From assembly GCF_007679345.1 (NCBI RefSeq), contig NZ_VEGH01000001.1, positions 248,001 through 312,000 on the forward strand: a stretch of DNA of 64,000 nucleotides, in the 5' to 3' direction. Position numbers and translations under genes: made by a program. Position 1 is the stretch's first letter, and each line of letters begins with the position of its first letter. The notes under the pieces are model-generated. The model ran no database searches. It was not told where the DNA came from and saw nothing but the letters and a program-made list of their open reading frames with translations. Shown piece after piece: positions 48,966 through 57,870 of this stretch. This stretch comes from Cellulosimicrobium cellulans (lineage in GTDB: Bacteria > Actinomycetota > Actinomycetes > Actinomycetales > Cellulomonadaceae).

Positions 48966-50709
48966 CGCACCGATCACCCCCAGCGGCAAGCACTGGTGGG
49001 CGCCCACGATGGGCCGGATGACCCTCCGCGCCCGGGTCGCGACCGCCGTCATCGTGCTGGCCCTCGTCGCCGTCACCGCCGTCGTGTGGAACCTGCCGAC
49101 CGTCTCCTCGATCGTGAACGCCGAGGCCGACGAGCCCACCGCCGCCGAGCTCGCGCTCCAGCAGCGGAACGCCGAGCTCGAGGGCCAGCTCCAGTCCAGC
49201 CGCGCGCAGGCCGACGCCCTGCGCGAGGTCCTGGGCGACGAGCAGGCCGCCCGCAAGAAGGGCGAGGAGTCCGCGGCGCAGAACCAGGCGCAGCGGGAGG
49301 CCGAGGCGGCCGCAGCCGCCGAGGCGGACCAGCAGGCGGCCTCCGGGTCGTCGGGCTCGTCGAAGTCCTCCGGCTCGTCGTCCCGGTCCGGTCGCGGCGG
49401 TTCCGCGGCCGCCGCCGGCACCTCGGCGTCCGGCCACGGCTCGTCCTCCGGCAGCGGCGCGGCCAACCCGACCAACCCGCGCCCCGAGAACCCCGCCACG
49501 CCGGCGGCGCCCGCCACGCCCACCGCGCCGAGCAAGGCCGAGCTGGTGAACCCGACGAACCGCTACTTCGGCATGTACACCGAGCAGGCCCCGTTCAACT
49601 GGGCCACGTTCGACGACGCGGCGAACGCCGTCGGCCGCCAGCAGACCATGGTCGGCTTCTTCGGCGGCTGGGACGAGGACTACCGCGCCAACGCGGTCAC
49701 CCGCTCCTGGCAGCGCGGGATGCTGCCGATGCTGACCTGGGAGTCCCGGCCGATCGCGTCGAAGAACGACGTGGTCGACGAGCCGGACTACACCCTCCCG
49801 AAGATCATCGCGGGCGACTTCGACGCCTACCTGACGAAGTACGCGCAGGACATCGCCGCGACCGGCCTGCCCCTGGCGATCCGCCTGGACCACGAGATGA
49901 ACGGCACCTGGTACCCCTGGGCCGAGCAGACCGGCTCCGGCGCCCCGATCAACGGCAACGACGTGGGCGACTACGTGAAGATGTGGCAGCACGTCCACGA
50001 CGTCTTCGAGGCCAACGGCGCCAACCAGTACGTGATCTGGGTCTGGGCCCCGAACATCGTCAACAACCTGTCCTCGTCGCACCAGAGCACCGAGTTCCTG
50101 CGGGCGCTCTACCCGGGCGACGACTACGTGGACTGGGTCGGCGTCTCCGGCTACCAGCGCCCGCCGTACAAGGCCGACAACAACGCGACCTTCTCGTACA
50201 CGTACGACCGCACGCTGAACCAGCTCCGCGCGATCACGGACAAGAAGATCCTGCTGGCCGAGGTGGGCGCGTCGGAGATCGGCGGCACGAAGCCCGCGTG
50301 GGTGTCGTCGTTCTTCCAGGGCTTCGACCCCGGTCGCAACGACGACGTGATCGGCTTCGCCTGGTTCAACCTCGCGGTGACGACCTACGTCGACGGCCAG
50401 CTCGCGACCAACGACTGGCGGGTCGACTCCCGGGCCAACAGCCTCGAGGCGTTCCGGGCCGGCATCGCGGACCCGGCGCGCGACTTCGGGGGCCAGGTGC
50501 TCGCGACCGCTCCCGCCGCCGTCCCGGAGCAGCCGGCCGCGGAGGAGCCGGCAGCCGCCGCCGCCCCGGCACCCACGCCGGCGCCGACCCTGGCGCCGAC
50601 GCCGGCTCCCTCCGCGGCGCCGACGGCCACGCCCGCCCCGAGCGCCTCGCCGTCGCCGTCGCCCAGCGCGACCGCCTCGCCCGCCCCGACCCCGGCGGCG
50701 ACCCCGTGA
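48958..50709 (+). CDS. Membrane-anchored GH26-like glycosidase (copy A)
   Basis: A 583-residue extracytoplasmic enzyme: N-terminal anchor helix (about 25-45), coiled coil (60-125), Ser/Gly linker (127-165), Pro-rich spacer, then a GH26-like barrel (about 200-500). Catalytic residues appear as Glu313 in DHEMNGTWYPW and Glu435 in LLAEVGASE. A 65-residue Pro/Ala/Ser tail ends the protein. ATG lies inside the GT2 stop region (ATGTCTGA), so both proteins are made together. GH26 includes mannanases and lichenases; here it may trim the polymer made by the partner synthase. Confidence 0.88.
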   Translation: MSDAPITPSGKHWWAPTMGRMTLRARVATAVIVLALVAVTAVVWNLPTVSSIVNAEADEPTAAELALQQRNAELEGQLQSSRAQADALREVLGDEQAARKKGEESAAQNQAQREAEAAAAAEADQQAASGSSGSSKSSGSSSRSGRGGSAAAAGTSASGHGSSSGSGAANPTNPRPENPATPAAPATPTAPSKAELVNPTNRYFGMYTEQAPFNWATFDDAANAVGRQQTMVGFFGGWDEDYRANAVTRSWQRGMLPMLTWESRPIASKNDVVDEPDYTLPKIIAGDFDAYLTKYAQDIAATGLPLAIRLDHEMNGTWYPWAEQTGSGAPINGNDVGDYVKMWQHVHDVFEANGANQYVIWVWAPNIVNNLSSSHQSTEFLRALYPGDDYVDWVGVSGYQRPPYKADNNATFSYTYDRTLNQLRAITDKKILLAEVGASEIGGTKPAWVSSFFQGFDPGRNDDVIGFAWFNLAVTTYVDGQLATNDWRVDSRANSLEAFRAGIADPARDFGGQVLATAPAAVPEQPAAEEPAAAAAPAPTPAPTLAPTPAPSAAPTATPAPSASPSPSPSATASPAPTPAATP

Positions 50710-50765
50710 CCGCCCGCCGGACCCGCACTCCCCGCCACCCGCGCCCCACCGTGAGGAGCACTGCC

Positions 50766-52199
50766 ATGAACGACGCGTCCCTCTCCGCCGCCGCCCTGTC
50801 CGCCGAGGGCCTGGCCGCGGCCGACCTGCCCGTCGAGGAGACCGAGGCCGGCACGACCGCCCGCACCGGCTCCGCCCCGCTCAAGATCAGCGTGTACGGC
50901 ACCGGGTACCTCGGCGCCACGCACGCGGTCGCGATGGCCGAGCTCGGCTTCGAGGTGCTCGGCGCCGACGTCGACCAGGCCAAGGTCGACGCGCTGGCCG
51001 CCGGCAAGGTGCCGTTCTTCGAGCCCGGGCTCGACCCGCTGCTGGAGAAGCACCTCGACACCGGCCGGCTGCGGTTCACCACCGACCTCGCCTCCGCCGC
51101 CGCCTGGGGCGACGTGCACTTCATCTGCGTCGGCACGCCGCAGATGAAGACCAGCCACGCCGCGAACCTGTCCTACGTCGAGTCCGCCGCGACCACCATC
51201 GCGTCGAACCTCACCAAGGACGCGCTGATCGTCGGCAAGTCGACCGTCCCGGTCGGCACCGCCGCCCGGCTGCGCGAGGTCGTCGCCGCCCACGTCCCCG
51301 CGGGCGTCTCGCTGGAGCTCGTCTGGAACCCGGAGTTCCTGCGCGAGGGCAAGGCCGTCGAGGACACGCTGCACCCCGACCGCATCGTGCTCGGCGGCAC
51401 CTCGGAGCGGGCCGAGGCCACGCTGCGCGAGGTGTACGCCGGCCCGATCGCCGAGGGCACCCCGGTCGTCGTGACCGACCTGCCGACCGCCGAGCTGGTC
51501 AAGGTCAGCGCGAACGCGTTCCTCGCCACGAAGATCTCGTTCATCAACGCGATCTCCACGGTCTGCGAGGCGGCCGGCGCCGACGTCACCGTCCTCGCCG
51601 ACGCCCTGGGCCACGACGTCCGCATCGGCCGGCAGTTCCTCAACGCGGGCCTCGGGTTCGGCGGAGGCTGCCTCCCCAAGGACATCCGCGCCCTCATGCA
51701 CCGTGCGAACGAGCTCGGCGCCTACCGCGCCTCCGCGCTGCTGCAGCAGGTCGACGAGATCAACATGGGCCAGCGCGAGCGCGTGCTGGACATGGCCGTC
51801 GAGGCCTGCGGCGGCTCGGTGCTGAACCGGCGGATCGGCGTGCTCGGCGCGGCGTTCAAGCCGGACACCGACGACGTCCGCGACTCGCCGGCCCTGAACG
51901 TCGCCGCGGCGCTGCACCTGCGCGGCGCCCAGGTCACCGTCTTCGACCCGGAGGCCGGCGACACCGCGCGCCGCTCGTTCCCGACCCTGTCCTACGCCAC
52001 CTCGATCGAGGAGGCCGTCGAGGGCACCGACGTCGTCCTGGTGCTCACCGAGTGGGACCAGTTCGCGAACGCGGACGCCGACAAGCTGGCGCCGCTGACC
52101 GCCACGCCCCGCGTCGTCGACGCGCGCGGCAAGCTCGACCCCACCCGCTGGCGGACCGCCGGCTGGGAGTTCGCCGGTCTGGGGCGGCCCGCCGCCTGA
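50766..52199 (+). CDS. UDP-glucose/GDP-mannose dehydrogenase family protein (probable UDP-glucose 6-dehydrogenase)
   Basis: A 477-residue NAD-dependent sugar-nucleotide dehydrogenase, probably making UDP-glucuronate. The Rossmann motif GTGYLG (45-50) follows a 38-residue Ala/Glu-rich extension not usual in the family. ICVGTPQ, GKSTVPVGT, NPEFLREGKA, the catalytic Cys302 in GFGGGCLPKD, and AFKPDTDDVRDSPA are all intact. Lies 56 bases after GH26 copy A and before a strong terminator. It would supply an activated uronic acid to the flanking synthases. Confidence 0.92.
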   Translation: MNDASLSAAALSAEGLAAADLPVEETEAGTTARTGSAPLKISVYGTGYLGATHAVAMAELGFEVLGADVDQAKVDALAAGKVPFFEPGLDPLLEKHLDTGRLRFTTDLASAAAWGDVHFICVGTPQMKTSHAANLSYVESAATTIASNLTKDALIVGKSTVPVGTAARLREVVAAHVPAGVSLELVWNPEFLREGKAVEDTLHPDRIVLGGTSERAEATLREVYAGPIAEGTPVVVTDLPTAELVKVSANAFLATKISFINAISTVCEAAGADVTVLADALGHDVRIGRQFLNAGLGFGGGCLPKDIRALMHRANELGAYRASALLQQVDEINMGQRERVLDMAVEACGGSVLNRRIGVLGAAFKPDTDDVRDSPALNVAAALHLRGAQVTVFDPEAGDTARRSFPTLSYATSIEEAVEGTDVVLVLTEWDQFANADADKLAPLTATPRVVDARGKLDPTRWRTAGWEFAGLGRPAA

Positions 52200-52215
52200 C
52201 GGGCGGCCACGGGAC

Positions 52216-52270
52216 GGGGCGTCCCGGCCGGTCGGCGCGCGGAGGGAGCGCCGGCCGGTCGGGGCGCCCC
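52216..52270 (+). terminator. Very strong terminator after the sugar-nucleotide dehydrogenase gene
   Basis: Arms 52216-52238 and 52248-52270 pair at all 23 positions (three G-U) around a nine-base loop, followed by TTCGT. It divides the first synthase-hydrolase-dehydrogenase unit from the second pair. Confidence 0.8.
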
Positions 52271-52536
52271 TTCGTCGTGCCCGGCATCCGGACAGGGCCG
52301 GTCCGTCAGGTGAGCAGATCCGGACCCGAGGCCTTGCGCACCTCGGCGCCCTGCCCCCACTCTGGGACGCGACGCCCCCTCGGGGCGGGCGAACCGCGCA
52401 GGAGCCGCTGCACCGCACTCGCACCGCAGGCACCAGGCACCGCAGGCACCGCATGCCGGAGGCTTCCCCTCCGCTCGACGGGACGACCCGTCCGCCCAGC
52501 ACACCGCCAGAGCACCGCGCGCCGCGGGGGTAGGCC
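52271..52536 (+). other. Intergenic region before the second GT2-GH26 pair
   Basis: About 266 bases between the terminator and the second GT2 gene, with no supported gene. It holds short direct repeats of CACCGCAGGCAC (near 52432-52455) and no CRP-like site or clear promoter hexamer. It does not resemble the control region of copy A, so the second pair is probably regulated differently. Confidence 0.5.
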
Positions 52537-54108
52537 GTGTTCATCTTCATCCTCCAGGTCCGGCACACCGTCACCGACCAGCACGAGATCTACCTGTTCG
52601 CCGTCTTCTCAGCCCTGGTGTGGGCGCTGTGGCTGATCAAGGTCGTGCTGTCCCGTCGCTACCGGCCCTGGACCGCCCCTCACCACGAGACGACCAGCGT
52701 CGTGGTGCCCGTGGTCGACGAGCCGCTCGACCTGTTCCGGGACGTGCTCCGCCGCGTCGTCGAGCAGCAGCCGGACGAGGTGGTCGTCGTCATCAACGGG
52801 GCACCGAACCCCGGTCTGGAGCGGGTCTGCGACGAGTTCGCCCCGCTCGTGCGCCGAGAGCACACCCCGGTGCCCGGCAAGCGGAACGCGGTCCGGATCG
52901 GGGTCGAGGCCTCCCGGCACGACGTGGTCGTCCTGCTCGACTCCGACACGGTCTGGACCCCCGGCACGCTGGCCGAGCTCGTCAAGCCGTTCGCCGACCC
53001 CCGGGTCGGCGGGGTCACCACCCGGCAGCGCATCCTCGACCCGGCCCGGTCCTGGATCACCCGGTGGGCCGACTGGCTGGAGAACACCCGCTCGCTGTAC
53101 GCGATGCCGGCGCAGTCGGTGCTCGGCACCGTCGGCTGCCTGCCCGGGCGCACGATCGCGTTCCGGCGGCACGTGCTGGTCCGGTCCATGCCCGCGTTCC
53201 TCGCCCAGCGGTTCCTCGGCGTGTTCCTGGAGGTCAGCGACGACCGCACCCTGACCAACCTCACCCTGAAGCAGGGGTACCGGACGGCGTACCAGCACAC
53301 CAGCCTCGTCTACACCGACGCCCCGCTCCGGGTCGGGAAGCTGTTCCGGCAGCAGCTCCGCTGGGCGCGGGGCTCGCAGTACAACACCCTGCGGATGCTG
53401 CCCTGGATGGCGCGGCACGCCCCGCTGCTCGCCGTGTTCTTCACCGCCGACATCCTGCTGCCGTTCCTGCTGCTCGGGACCATCGCCGGCTGGGTGTACC
53501 GCGCGTCGACCGGGACCGGGGTCAACCTGTACGAGGCGATGCTCGAGACGTACGGTGCCCAGCGCGGCTGGTACGCCGTGATCGCGCTGATGCTCGCGTC
53601 CTCGGTGCTGTCCATGACCGTCCGGCAGATCCGGCACCTGCAGGAGGTGCCCGGCGACGTGCTCCGGCTGCCGGTGTACATCGTCGTGTCGACGCTGTTC
53701 CTCATGCCGGTGCGGCTGCTCGGGTTCCTGCGGATGGCGCACGTGTCCGGCTGGGGGACGCGCGCCGGCGCGTACGCGGGGGACGACGCGGACCGGGCGA
53801 CGGCCGGCGCGGACGCGCCGGGACCCGGGGCGGGGGCGGTGCCGGTGCCCGCGCTGGTGTCGGTGGCCGCGCGGGACGGTGCGGCCGCGGACCAGTGGCC
53901 CGCCCACCTCTCCCTCGCCTCCGCCCCCGTGCCGGCGGTGCCGGCCGGACCCGCCGCGACCGCACCCGCACCCGCCGTCGCCCCGGCCCGGGGCGGGACG
54001 CGCGCCGCGACGCCGCCCGCCACGCGGCGCCGCCCCAACCCACTCGCGGCCGTGCCGTACCTGGTCGCCGCCGTCCTGCTCGCCTCGGAGGCCCTCCTCT
54101 ATGTCTGA
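52537..54108 (+). CDS. Processive GT2 membrane glycosyltransferase, hyaluronan-synthase-like (copy B)
   Basis: A 523-residue close paralogue of the gene at 47316, collinear throughout: FIFILQVRH start, SVVVPVVDEP, GKRNAV, DSDT, SDDRTLTN, QQLRW, four or so helices, an Ala/Pro linker (shorter than in copy A) and a terminal helix ending ASEALLYV. The start is GTG rather than ATG. Divergence is mainly in the linker. The end overlaps the GH26 copy B gene exactly as in copy A. Products of the two copies may be the same or differ. Confidence 0.9.
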   Translation: MFIFILQVRHTVTDQHEIYLFAVFSALVWALWLIKVVLSRRYRPWTAPHHETTSVVVPVVDEPLDLFRDVLRRVVEQQPDEVVVVINGAPNPGLERVCDEFAPLVRREHTPVPGKRNAVRIGVEASRHDVVVLLDSDTVWTPGTLAELVKPFADPRVGGVTTRQRILDPARSWITRWADWLENTRSLYAMPAQSVLGTVGCLPGRTIAFRRHVLVRSMPAFLAQRFLGVFLEVSDDRTLTNLTLKQGYRTAYQHTSLVYTDAPLRVGKLFRQQLRWARGSQYNTLRMLPWMARHAPLLAVFFTADILLPFLLLGTIAGWVYRASTGTGVNLYEAMLETYGAQRGWYAVIALMLASSVLSMTVRQIRHLQEVPGDVLRLPVYIVVSTLFLMPVRLLGFLRMAHVSGWGTRAGAYAGDDADRATAGADAPGPGAGAVPVPALVSVAARDGAAADQWPAHLSLASAPVPAVPAGPAATAPAPAVAPARGGTRAATPPATRRRPNPLAAVPYLVAAVLLASEALLYV

Positions 54109-56011
54109 GCCGTCCGCCCCCACCCTGACCGGCGCCCCGTGGTGGCTGCCGGGCACCCGCGGCATGACCGTCCGCGCCCGCGCCGCCACCGCCGCGGTGG
54201 TCGTCGCGCTCGTGACCCTGACCGTCCTGGTGTGGACGTCGCCCACCGGGCTGCCCGACGGCGGCGACCGGGACGGGCCCTCCGCCGCGGAGCTGCGGCT
54301 CCGCGCGGAGAACGACGCGCTGCAGGGCCGGCTCGCGGCGGCCGAGGCCGAGGGAGACGCGCTGCGCGGGGTCGTCGGGCGCGAGCAGACAGCCCGGCGG
54401 AACGGTCAGGCGGCGGCCGCGCAGGCGCAGGCGGAGCGCGAGGCCCAGCGGCAGGCCGAGGAGCGGGAGCGGGCTGCGGAGTCGGCCGGGTCCGGGGCGG
54501 GCACCGGGTCGGGGTCCGGGTCGGGGTCCGGGTCCGGATCGGGCTCCGGCGGGCGCTCGGGCGGCTCCGGCTCCGGGCGCCCGGGCGGGTCCGCGGGCGC
54601 GGCCGGGGCCGGCGCCGTCACGGCCGGCGGCACGGGCGCCGTCGCCGCGCCGCCCGCACCGGGCCGCCCCGCGCAGGGCCCGCCGACCGGGGGACCCGCG
54701 ACACCGGCGCCGGAGCCCGCGCCCACCGCGCCCTCCCGGGCCGCGCTGCTCGACCCGGCGCAGCGGTACTACGGCATGTACACCGAGCAGGCGCCGTTCA
54801 GCTGGTCCACGTTCGACGCCGCCGCGGTCAAGGTCGGGCGGACGCCGAACATGGTCGGGTACTTCAGCGGCTGGGACCAGGGGTACCGCGCGAACGCCGT
54901 CACCCGGGCGTGGCAGCGCGGCATGCTGCCCCTGCTCACCTGGGAGTCGCGCCCGATCGAGGCCAAGAACGGCGTCACCGACGAGCCCGCCTACGCGCTG
55001 CCGCGCATCATCGAGGGCGACTGGGACGCCTACCTCACCCGGTTCGCCCAGGACGTCGTCCGCACCGGCCTGCCGGTCGCCATCCGGTTCGACCACGAGA
55101 TGAACGGCTCCTGGTACCCGTGGGCCGAGCAGAACGCCGGCGGCCGGTCGGTCAACGGCAACGGCCGGGGCGACTTCGCCGACATGTGGCGGCACGTGCA
55201 CGACGTCTTCGAGGCGAACGGCGCCAACCGGCACGTCATCTGGGTGTGGGCACCGAACATCATCAACAACCTGGGCGGCCCGCTCGCGCGGTTCAGCTAC
55301 CCGGCGAGCCTCTACCCCGGCGACGCCTACGTGGACTGGGTCGGCGTGTCCGGCTACCAGCGGCCACCGATCCGCGCCGGCAACGACTCGACGTTCGCGT
55401 ACACCTACGACCGCACCCTCGACCAGCTCCGCGAGATCACGGACAAGAAGATCCTGTTCGCCGAGGTCGGGGCGTCCGAGATCGGCGGCACCAAACCGGC
55501 CTGGCTGCGCTCGTTCTTCGGCGGCTTCGACCCGGGGCGCAACGACGACGTCATCGGGTTCTCCTGGTTCAACCTGGCCGTCACCACCTACGTCGGCGGC
55601 GAGCTCGCGACCAACGACTGGCGCGTCGACTCGCGGCCGAACAGCCTGGCGGCGTTCCGGGACGGCATCGCCGACCCGGCGCGGCGGTTCGGGGGGGCGG
55701 TGCTGCCGACCGCGCCCCCGGCCGCGGGGAGCACCGCACCGGGGTCGTCCGGGGTCGCCGGTCCGCCCAGCCCCGCGCCCACCGCGCCGGGGGCGGCCCC
55801 TCCGGGGAGCGCCGACGCCGGCACGCGGAGCGCGCCCCCGGCGCCGGGGTCCACCCCCGCACCGGGCACGGCACCCGCGCCGTCCGGGCCCGCGCCGTCC
55901 GGGTCCACCGCGGGGGGCTCCTCGGCGACGCCCACACCGCCGCCCTCCCCCGCCGAGGGCGCGGCACCGGACCCGGTCGAGGTCGCCCCGGTGCCCTCCC
56001 CGACCCCGTAG
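54101..56011 (+). CDS. Membrane-anchored GH26-like glycosidase (copy B)
   Basis: A 636-residue paralogue of the gene at 48958 with anchor helix (about 28-46), coiled coil (60-125), a long Gly/Ser repeat linker (130-165), Pro-rich spacer, and GH26-like barrel (about 220-520). Catalytic residues are Glu333 in DHEMNGSWYPW and Glu452 in LFAEVGASE. The C-terminal 100 residues are a Pro/Ala/Ser tail longer than that of copy A. ATG overlaps the GT2 stop by eight bases. The barrel is well conserved between copies, while linkers vary freely. Confidence 0.88.
   Translation: MSEPSAPTLTGAPWWLPGTRGMTVRARAATAAVVVALVTLTVLVWTSPTGLPDGGDRDGPSAAELRLRAENDALQGRLAAAEAEGDALRGVVGREQTARRNGQAAAAQAQAEREAQRQAEERERAAESAGSGAGTGSGSGSGSGSGSGSGGRSGGSGSGRPGGSAGAAGAGAVTAGGTGAVAAPPAPGRPAQGPPTGGPATPAPEPAPTAPSRAALLDPAQRYYGMYTEQAPFSWSTFDAAAVKVGRTPNMVGYFSGWDQGYRANAVTRAWQRGMLPLLTWESRPIEAKNGVTDEPAYALPRIIEGDWDAYLTRFAQDVVRTGLPVAIRFDHEMNGSWYPWAEQNAGGRSVNGNGRGDFADMWRHVHDVFEANGANRHVIWVWAPNIINNLGGPLARFSYPASLYPGDAYVDWVGVSGYQRPPIRAGNDSTFAYTYDRTLDQLREITDKKILFAEVGASEIGGTKPAWLRSFFGGFDPGRNDDVIGFSWFNLAVTTYVGGELATNDWRVDSRPNSLAAFRDGIADPARRFGGAVLPTAPPAAGSTAPGSSGVAGPPSPAPTAPGAAPPGSADAGTRSAPPAPGSTPAPGTAPAPSGPAPSGSTAGGSSATPTPPPSPAEGAAPDPVEVAPVPSPTP
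54505..54550 (+). repeat. In-gene hexamer repeat encoding a Gly-Ser linker
   Basis: Tandem units of GGGTCG/GGGTCC encode the (Gly-Ser)n part of the GH26 copy B linker. It is absent at the same place in copy A, so linker length has changed by repeat expansion. Confidence 0.7.
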
Positions 56012-56102
56012 CCGGGGGTCTGGTCGGTGTCGGCGGCCAGTGGTCTGATGGTCCGGTGGCGGGCCGACCGGGTCGCGCCGGAGTCGACGGACGGGGACCA
56101 CG

Positions 56103-56867
56103 ATGACCACGCGCGACACCGCCTGGCCCGACGGCACGCCCTGCTGGGTCGAGCTCGCCGTCCCGGACCTGGAGCTCGGCCGGCAGTTCTACGGCCACCT
56201 GCTCGGCTGGGAGTGGGAGATCGGCACCGAGGAGACCGGGTTCTACTCCGAGGCGCTCGTCGGCGGCCGGCGCGCGGCCGCGCTCAGCGGGTACGTGCCC
56301 GAGGGCGCCGAGCCGCAGTGGCTCACGTTCCTCGCGACGTCGGACGTCCGCGTGCGGACCGAGGCGGCGGTCGCGGCGGGGGCCCGCGCGCTCGCCGCCC
56401 CGATGGACGTCATGGACTTCGGCGCGATGGCCGTCCTCGAGGACCCGGTCGGCGCGCGGTTCGCGCTCTGGCAGGCGGGCACGTCCCTCGGCGCGGAGGC
56501 CGTCGACGAGCACGGCGCGCTCGCGTGGACCGAGCAGATGTCCGCCGAGCCGGCGGCGGCCCGCGCGTTCTACACCGGGCTGTTCGGGTACGCGCTGGAC
56601 GACATCAGCGGACCCGGGTTCGACTACACCACGCTGCTGCTCGACGGCCGGCCGGTCGGCGGGATCGGCGGCGGCGACCGGCCGGAGTGGGCGGTCTACC
56701 TGCGGGTGGCCGACACGGACGCGATCACGGCGGCGGCGCCCCGGCTCGGCGGGTCGGTGCACCTCGCGCCGGAGGACACGCCGTACGGGCGGATCGCGGG
56801 GATCACCGGGCCGTTCGGCGAGCGGTTCTGGGTGATGGCGGACACCGGGACGGAGGCGCACGGCTGA
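56103..56867 (+). CDS. VOC-superfamily protein with two glyoxalase-like domains
   Basis: A 254-residue protein with tandem VOC domains (about 12-125 and 137-250). Each starts with a WVEL/WTEQ strand and the FYGHLLGWEWE or FYTGLFGYALD helix-turn, and ends in DPVGARFALWQ or GPFGERFWVMAD. Such two-domain proteins (e.g. hydroxylase or antibiotic-binding relatives) have varied functions; none can be assigned. GGGGA precedes the ATG. Followed by a strong hairpin. Confidence 0.88.
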   Translation: MTTRDTAWPDGTPCWVELAVPDLELGRQFYGHLLGWEWEIGTEETGFYSEALVGGRRAAALSGYVPEGAEPQWLTFLATSDVRVRTEAAVAAGARALAAPMDVMDFGAMAVLEDPVGARFALWQAGTSLGAEAVDEHGALAWTEQMSAEPAAARAFYTGLFGYALDDISGPGFDYTTLLLDGRPVGGIGGGDRPEWAVYLRVADTDAITAAAPRLGGSVHLAPEDTPYGRIAGITGPFGERFWVMADTGTEAHG

Positions 56868-56897
56868 CCCGGGCGCGCGGTGGGCACGTGCATGCGG

Positions 56898-56934
56898 CGC
56901 GGTGCGGGCACGCGGTGAGCGTGCCCGCACCGCG
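56898..56934 (+). terminator. Strong terminator after the VOC gene
   Basis: A perfect stem of at least 14 bp around a seven-base loop (56913-56919) lies 31 bases beyond the VOC stop and ends just upstream of the trmB promoter. Confidence 0.75.
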
Positions 56935-56968
56935 TGAGCGTCGTCCCCGCGCGACTACCCTCGACGCC

Positions 56969-57751
56969 GTGCCCGCCCCGGACCTCCCCGCTCCTCCGCC
57001 CGCCGGCGAGCCGCGCCCGGGCGACGCCTTCCAGCACCCCTCCCAGACGGCCGGCGAGCCGGTCCGCACCTTCCACCCCCGCAAGGCCACGCTCGGCGCC
57101 CGCCGGGCCGATGCGCTGGAGCGGCTGTGGCCGCGGTTCGGCGTCTCCGTGCACGACCCCGCGCTCGGCCTGCCCCCCACCGGGCCCGACGGCGCGCTCG
57201 ACGCGGTCGCGCTGTTCGGCCGGTCGGCGCCGCTCGTCCTGGAGATCGGGTCGGGCATGGGCGACACCACCGCCGCCATGGCGGCCGCCGACCCGGCCCG
57301 CGACTACCTCGCCGTCGAGGTGCACCTGCCCGGCGTCGCCAACCTGCTGGCCCTGGCCGAGGAGCGCGGCCTCACGAACGTCCGGGTGGCGCACGGCGAC
57401 GCGCTCGACCTGGTGCGCCGGCTGATCGCGCCCGACTCGCTCGCCGCGGTGCACGTCTACTTCCCGGACCCGTGGCCGAAGGCCCGGCACCACAAGCGGC
57501 GGATCATCGCGCCCGACCACGTCGCGCTCCTGCGCAGCCGGCTGCGGGTGGGCGGGGTCCTGCACTGCGCCACCGACTGGGAGCCGTACGCCGAGCGGAT
57601 GGTCGAGGTCGTCGCGGCGGACCCCGGGCTGTCGAACCCCTACGACGGCTACGCGCCGCGCCCGGCGCACCGGCCGCTGACGAAGTTCGAGCGCCGGGGC
57701 CTGGCGGCCGGCCGCGCGTCCCGCGACGTCATCGCGACCCGCACCGCCTGA
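56969..57751 (+). CDS. trmB: tRNA (guanine-N7)-methyltransferase
   Basis: SAM-dependent enzyme of 260 residues making m7G46 in tRNA. A Pro-rich N-terminus is followed by RTFHPRKATLG, the SAM motif LEIGSGMGDTTAAMA, and the diagnostic VYFPDPWPKARHHKRRI; PLTKFERRG near the end is the family's TKFE motif. TACCCT (56956-56961) ends seven bases before the GTG: leaderless. Last high-GC gene before the lower-GC island. Confidence 0.95.
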   Translation: MPAPDLPAPPPAGEPRPGDAFQHPSQTAGEPVRTFHPRKATLGARRADALERLWPRFGVSVHDPALGLPPTGPDGALDAVALFGRSAPLVLEIGSGMGDTTAAMAAADPARDYLAVEVHLPGVANLLALAEERGLTNVRVAHGDALDLVRRLIAPDSLAAVHVYFPDPWPKARHHKRRIIAPDHVALLRSRLRVGGVLHCATDWEPYAERMVEVVAADPGLSNPYDGYAPRPAHRPLTKFERRGLAAGRASRDVIATRTA

Positions 57752-57833
57752 CCCCGCGCGCTCGGCAGCACGGATCAACCCCTCGGCGCTACGACCGCTG
57801 ACAACGTTCCTGGCGCCACCACCCAAGTGGGGC

Positions 57834-57859
57834 TACCGCGACACCGTGTCCGCGCGGTA
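57834..57859. promoter_or_regulatory. Inverted repeat just upstream of the GNAT-PIN fusion gene
   Basis: TACCGCG (57834-57840) is inverted as CGCGGTA (57853-57859), with ACAC/GTGT inside. It ends 11 bases before the ATG, where an autoregulatory operator could lie. No good ribosome binding site is seen. Confidence 0.35.
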
Positions 57860-57870
57860 CGAAGTCGAGC

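Noticed and set aside
52300..52510. Small minus-strand gene in the gap before GT2 copy B
   Set aside because: Short frames exist, but composition is poor and no ribosome binding site or conserved motif supports them.
57752..57870. Possible tRNA gene near trmB
   Set aside because: No cloverleaf, T-loop GTTCRA or acceptor stem could be folded from this gap.
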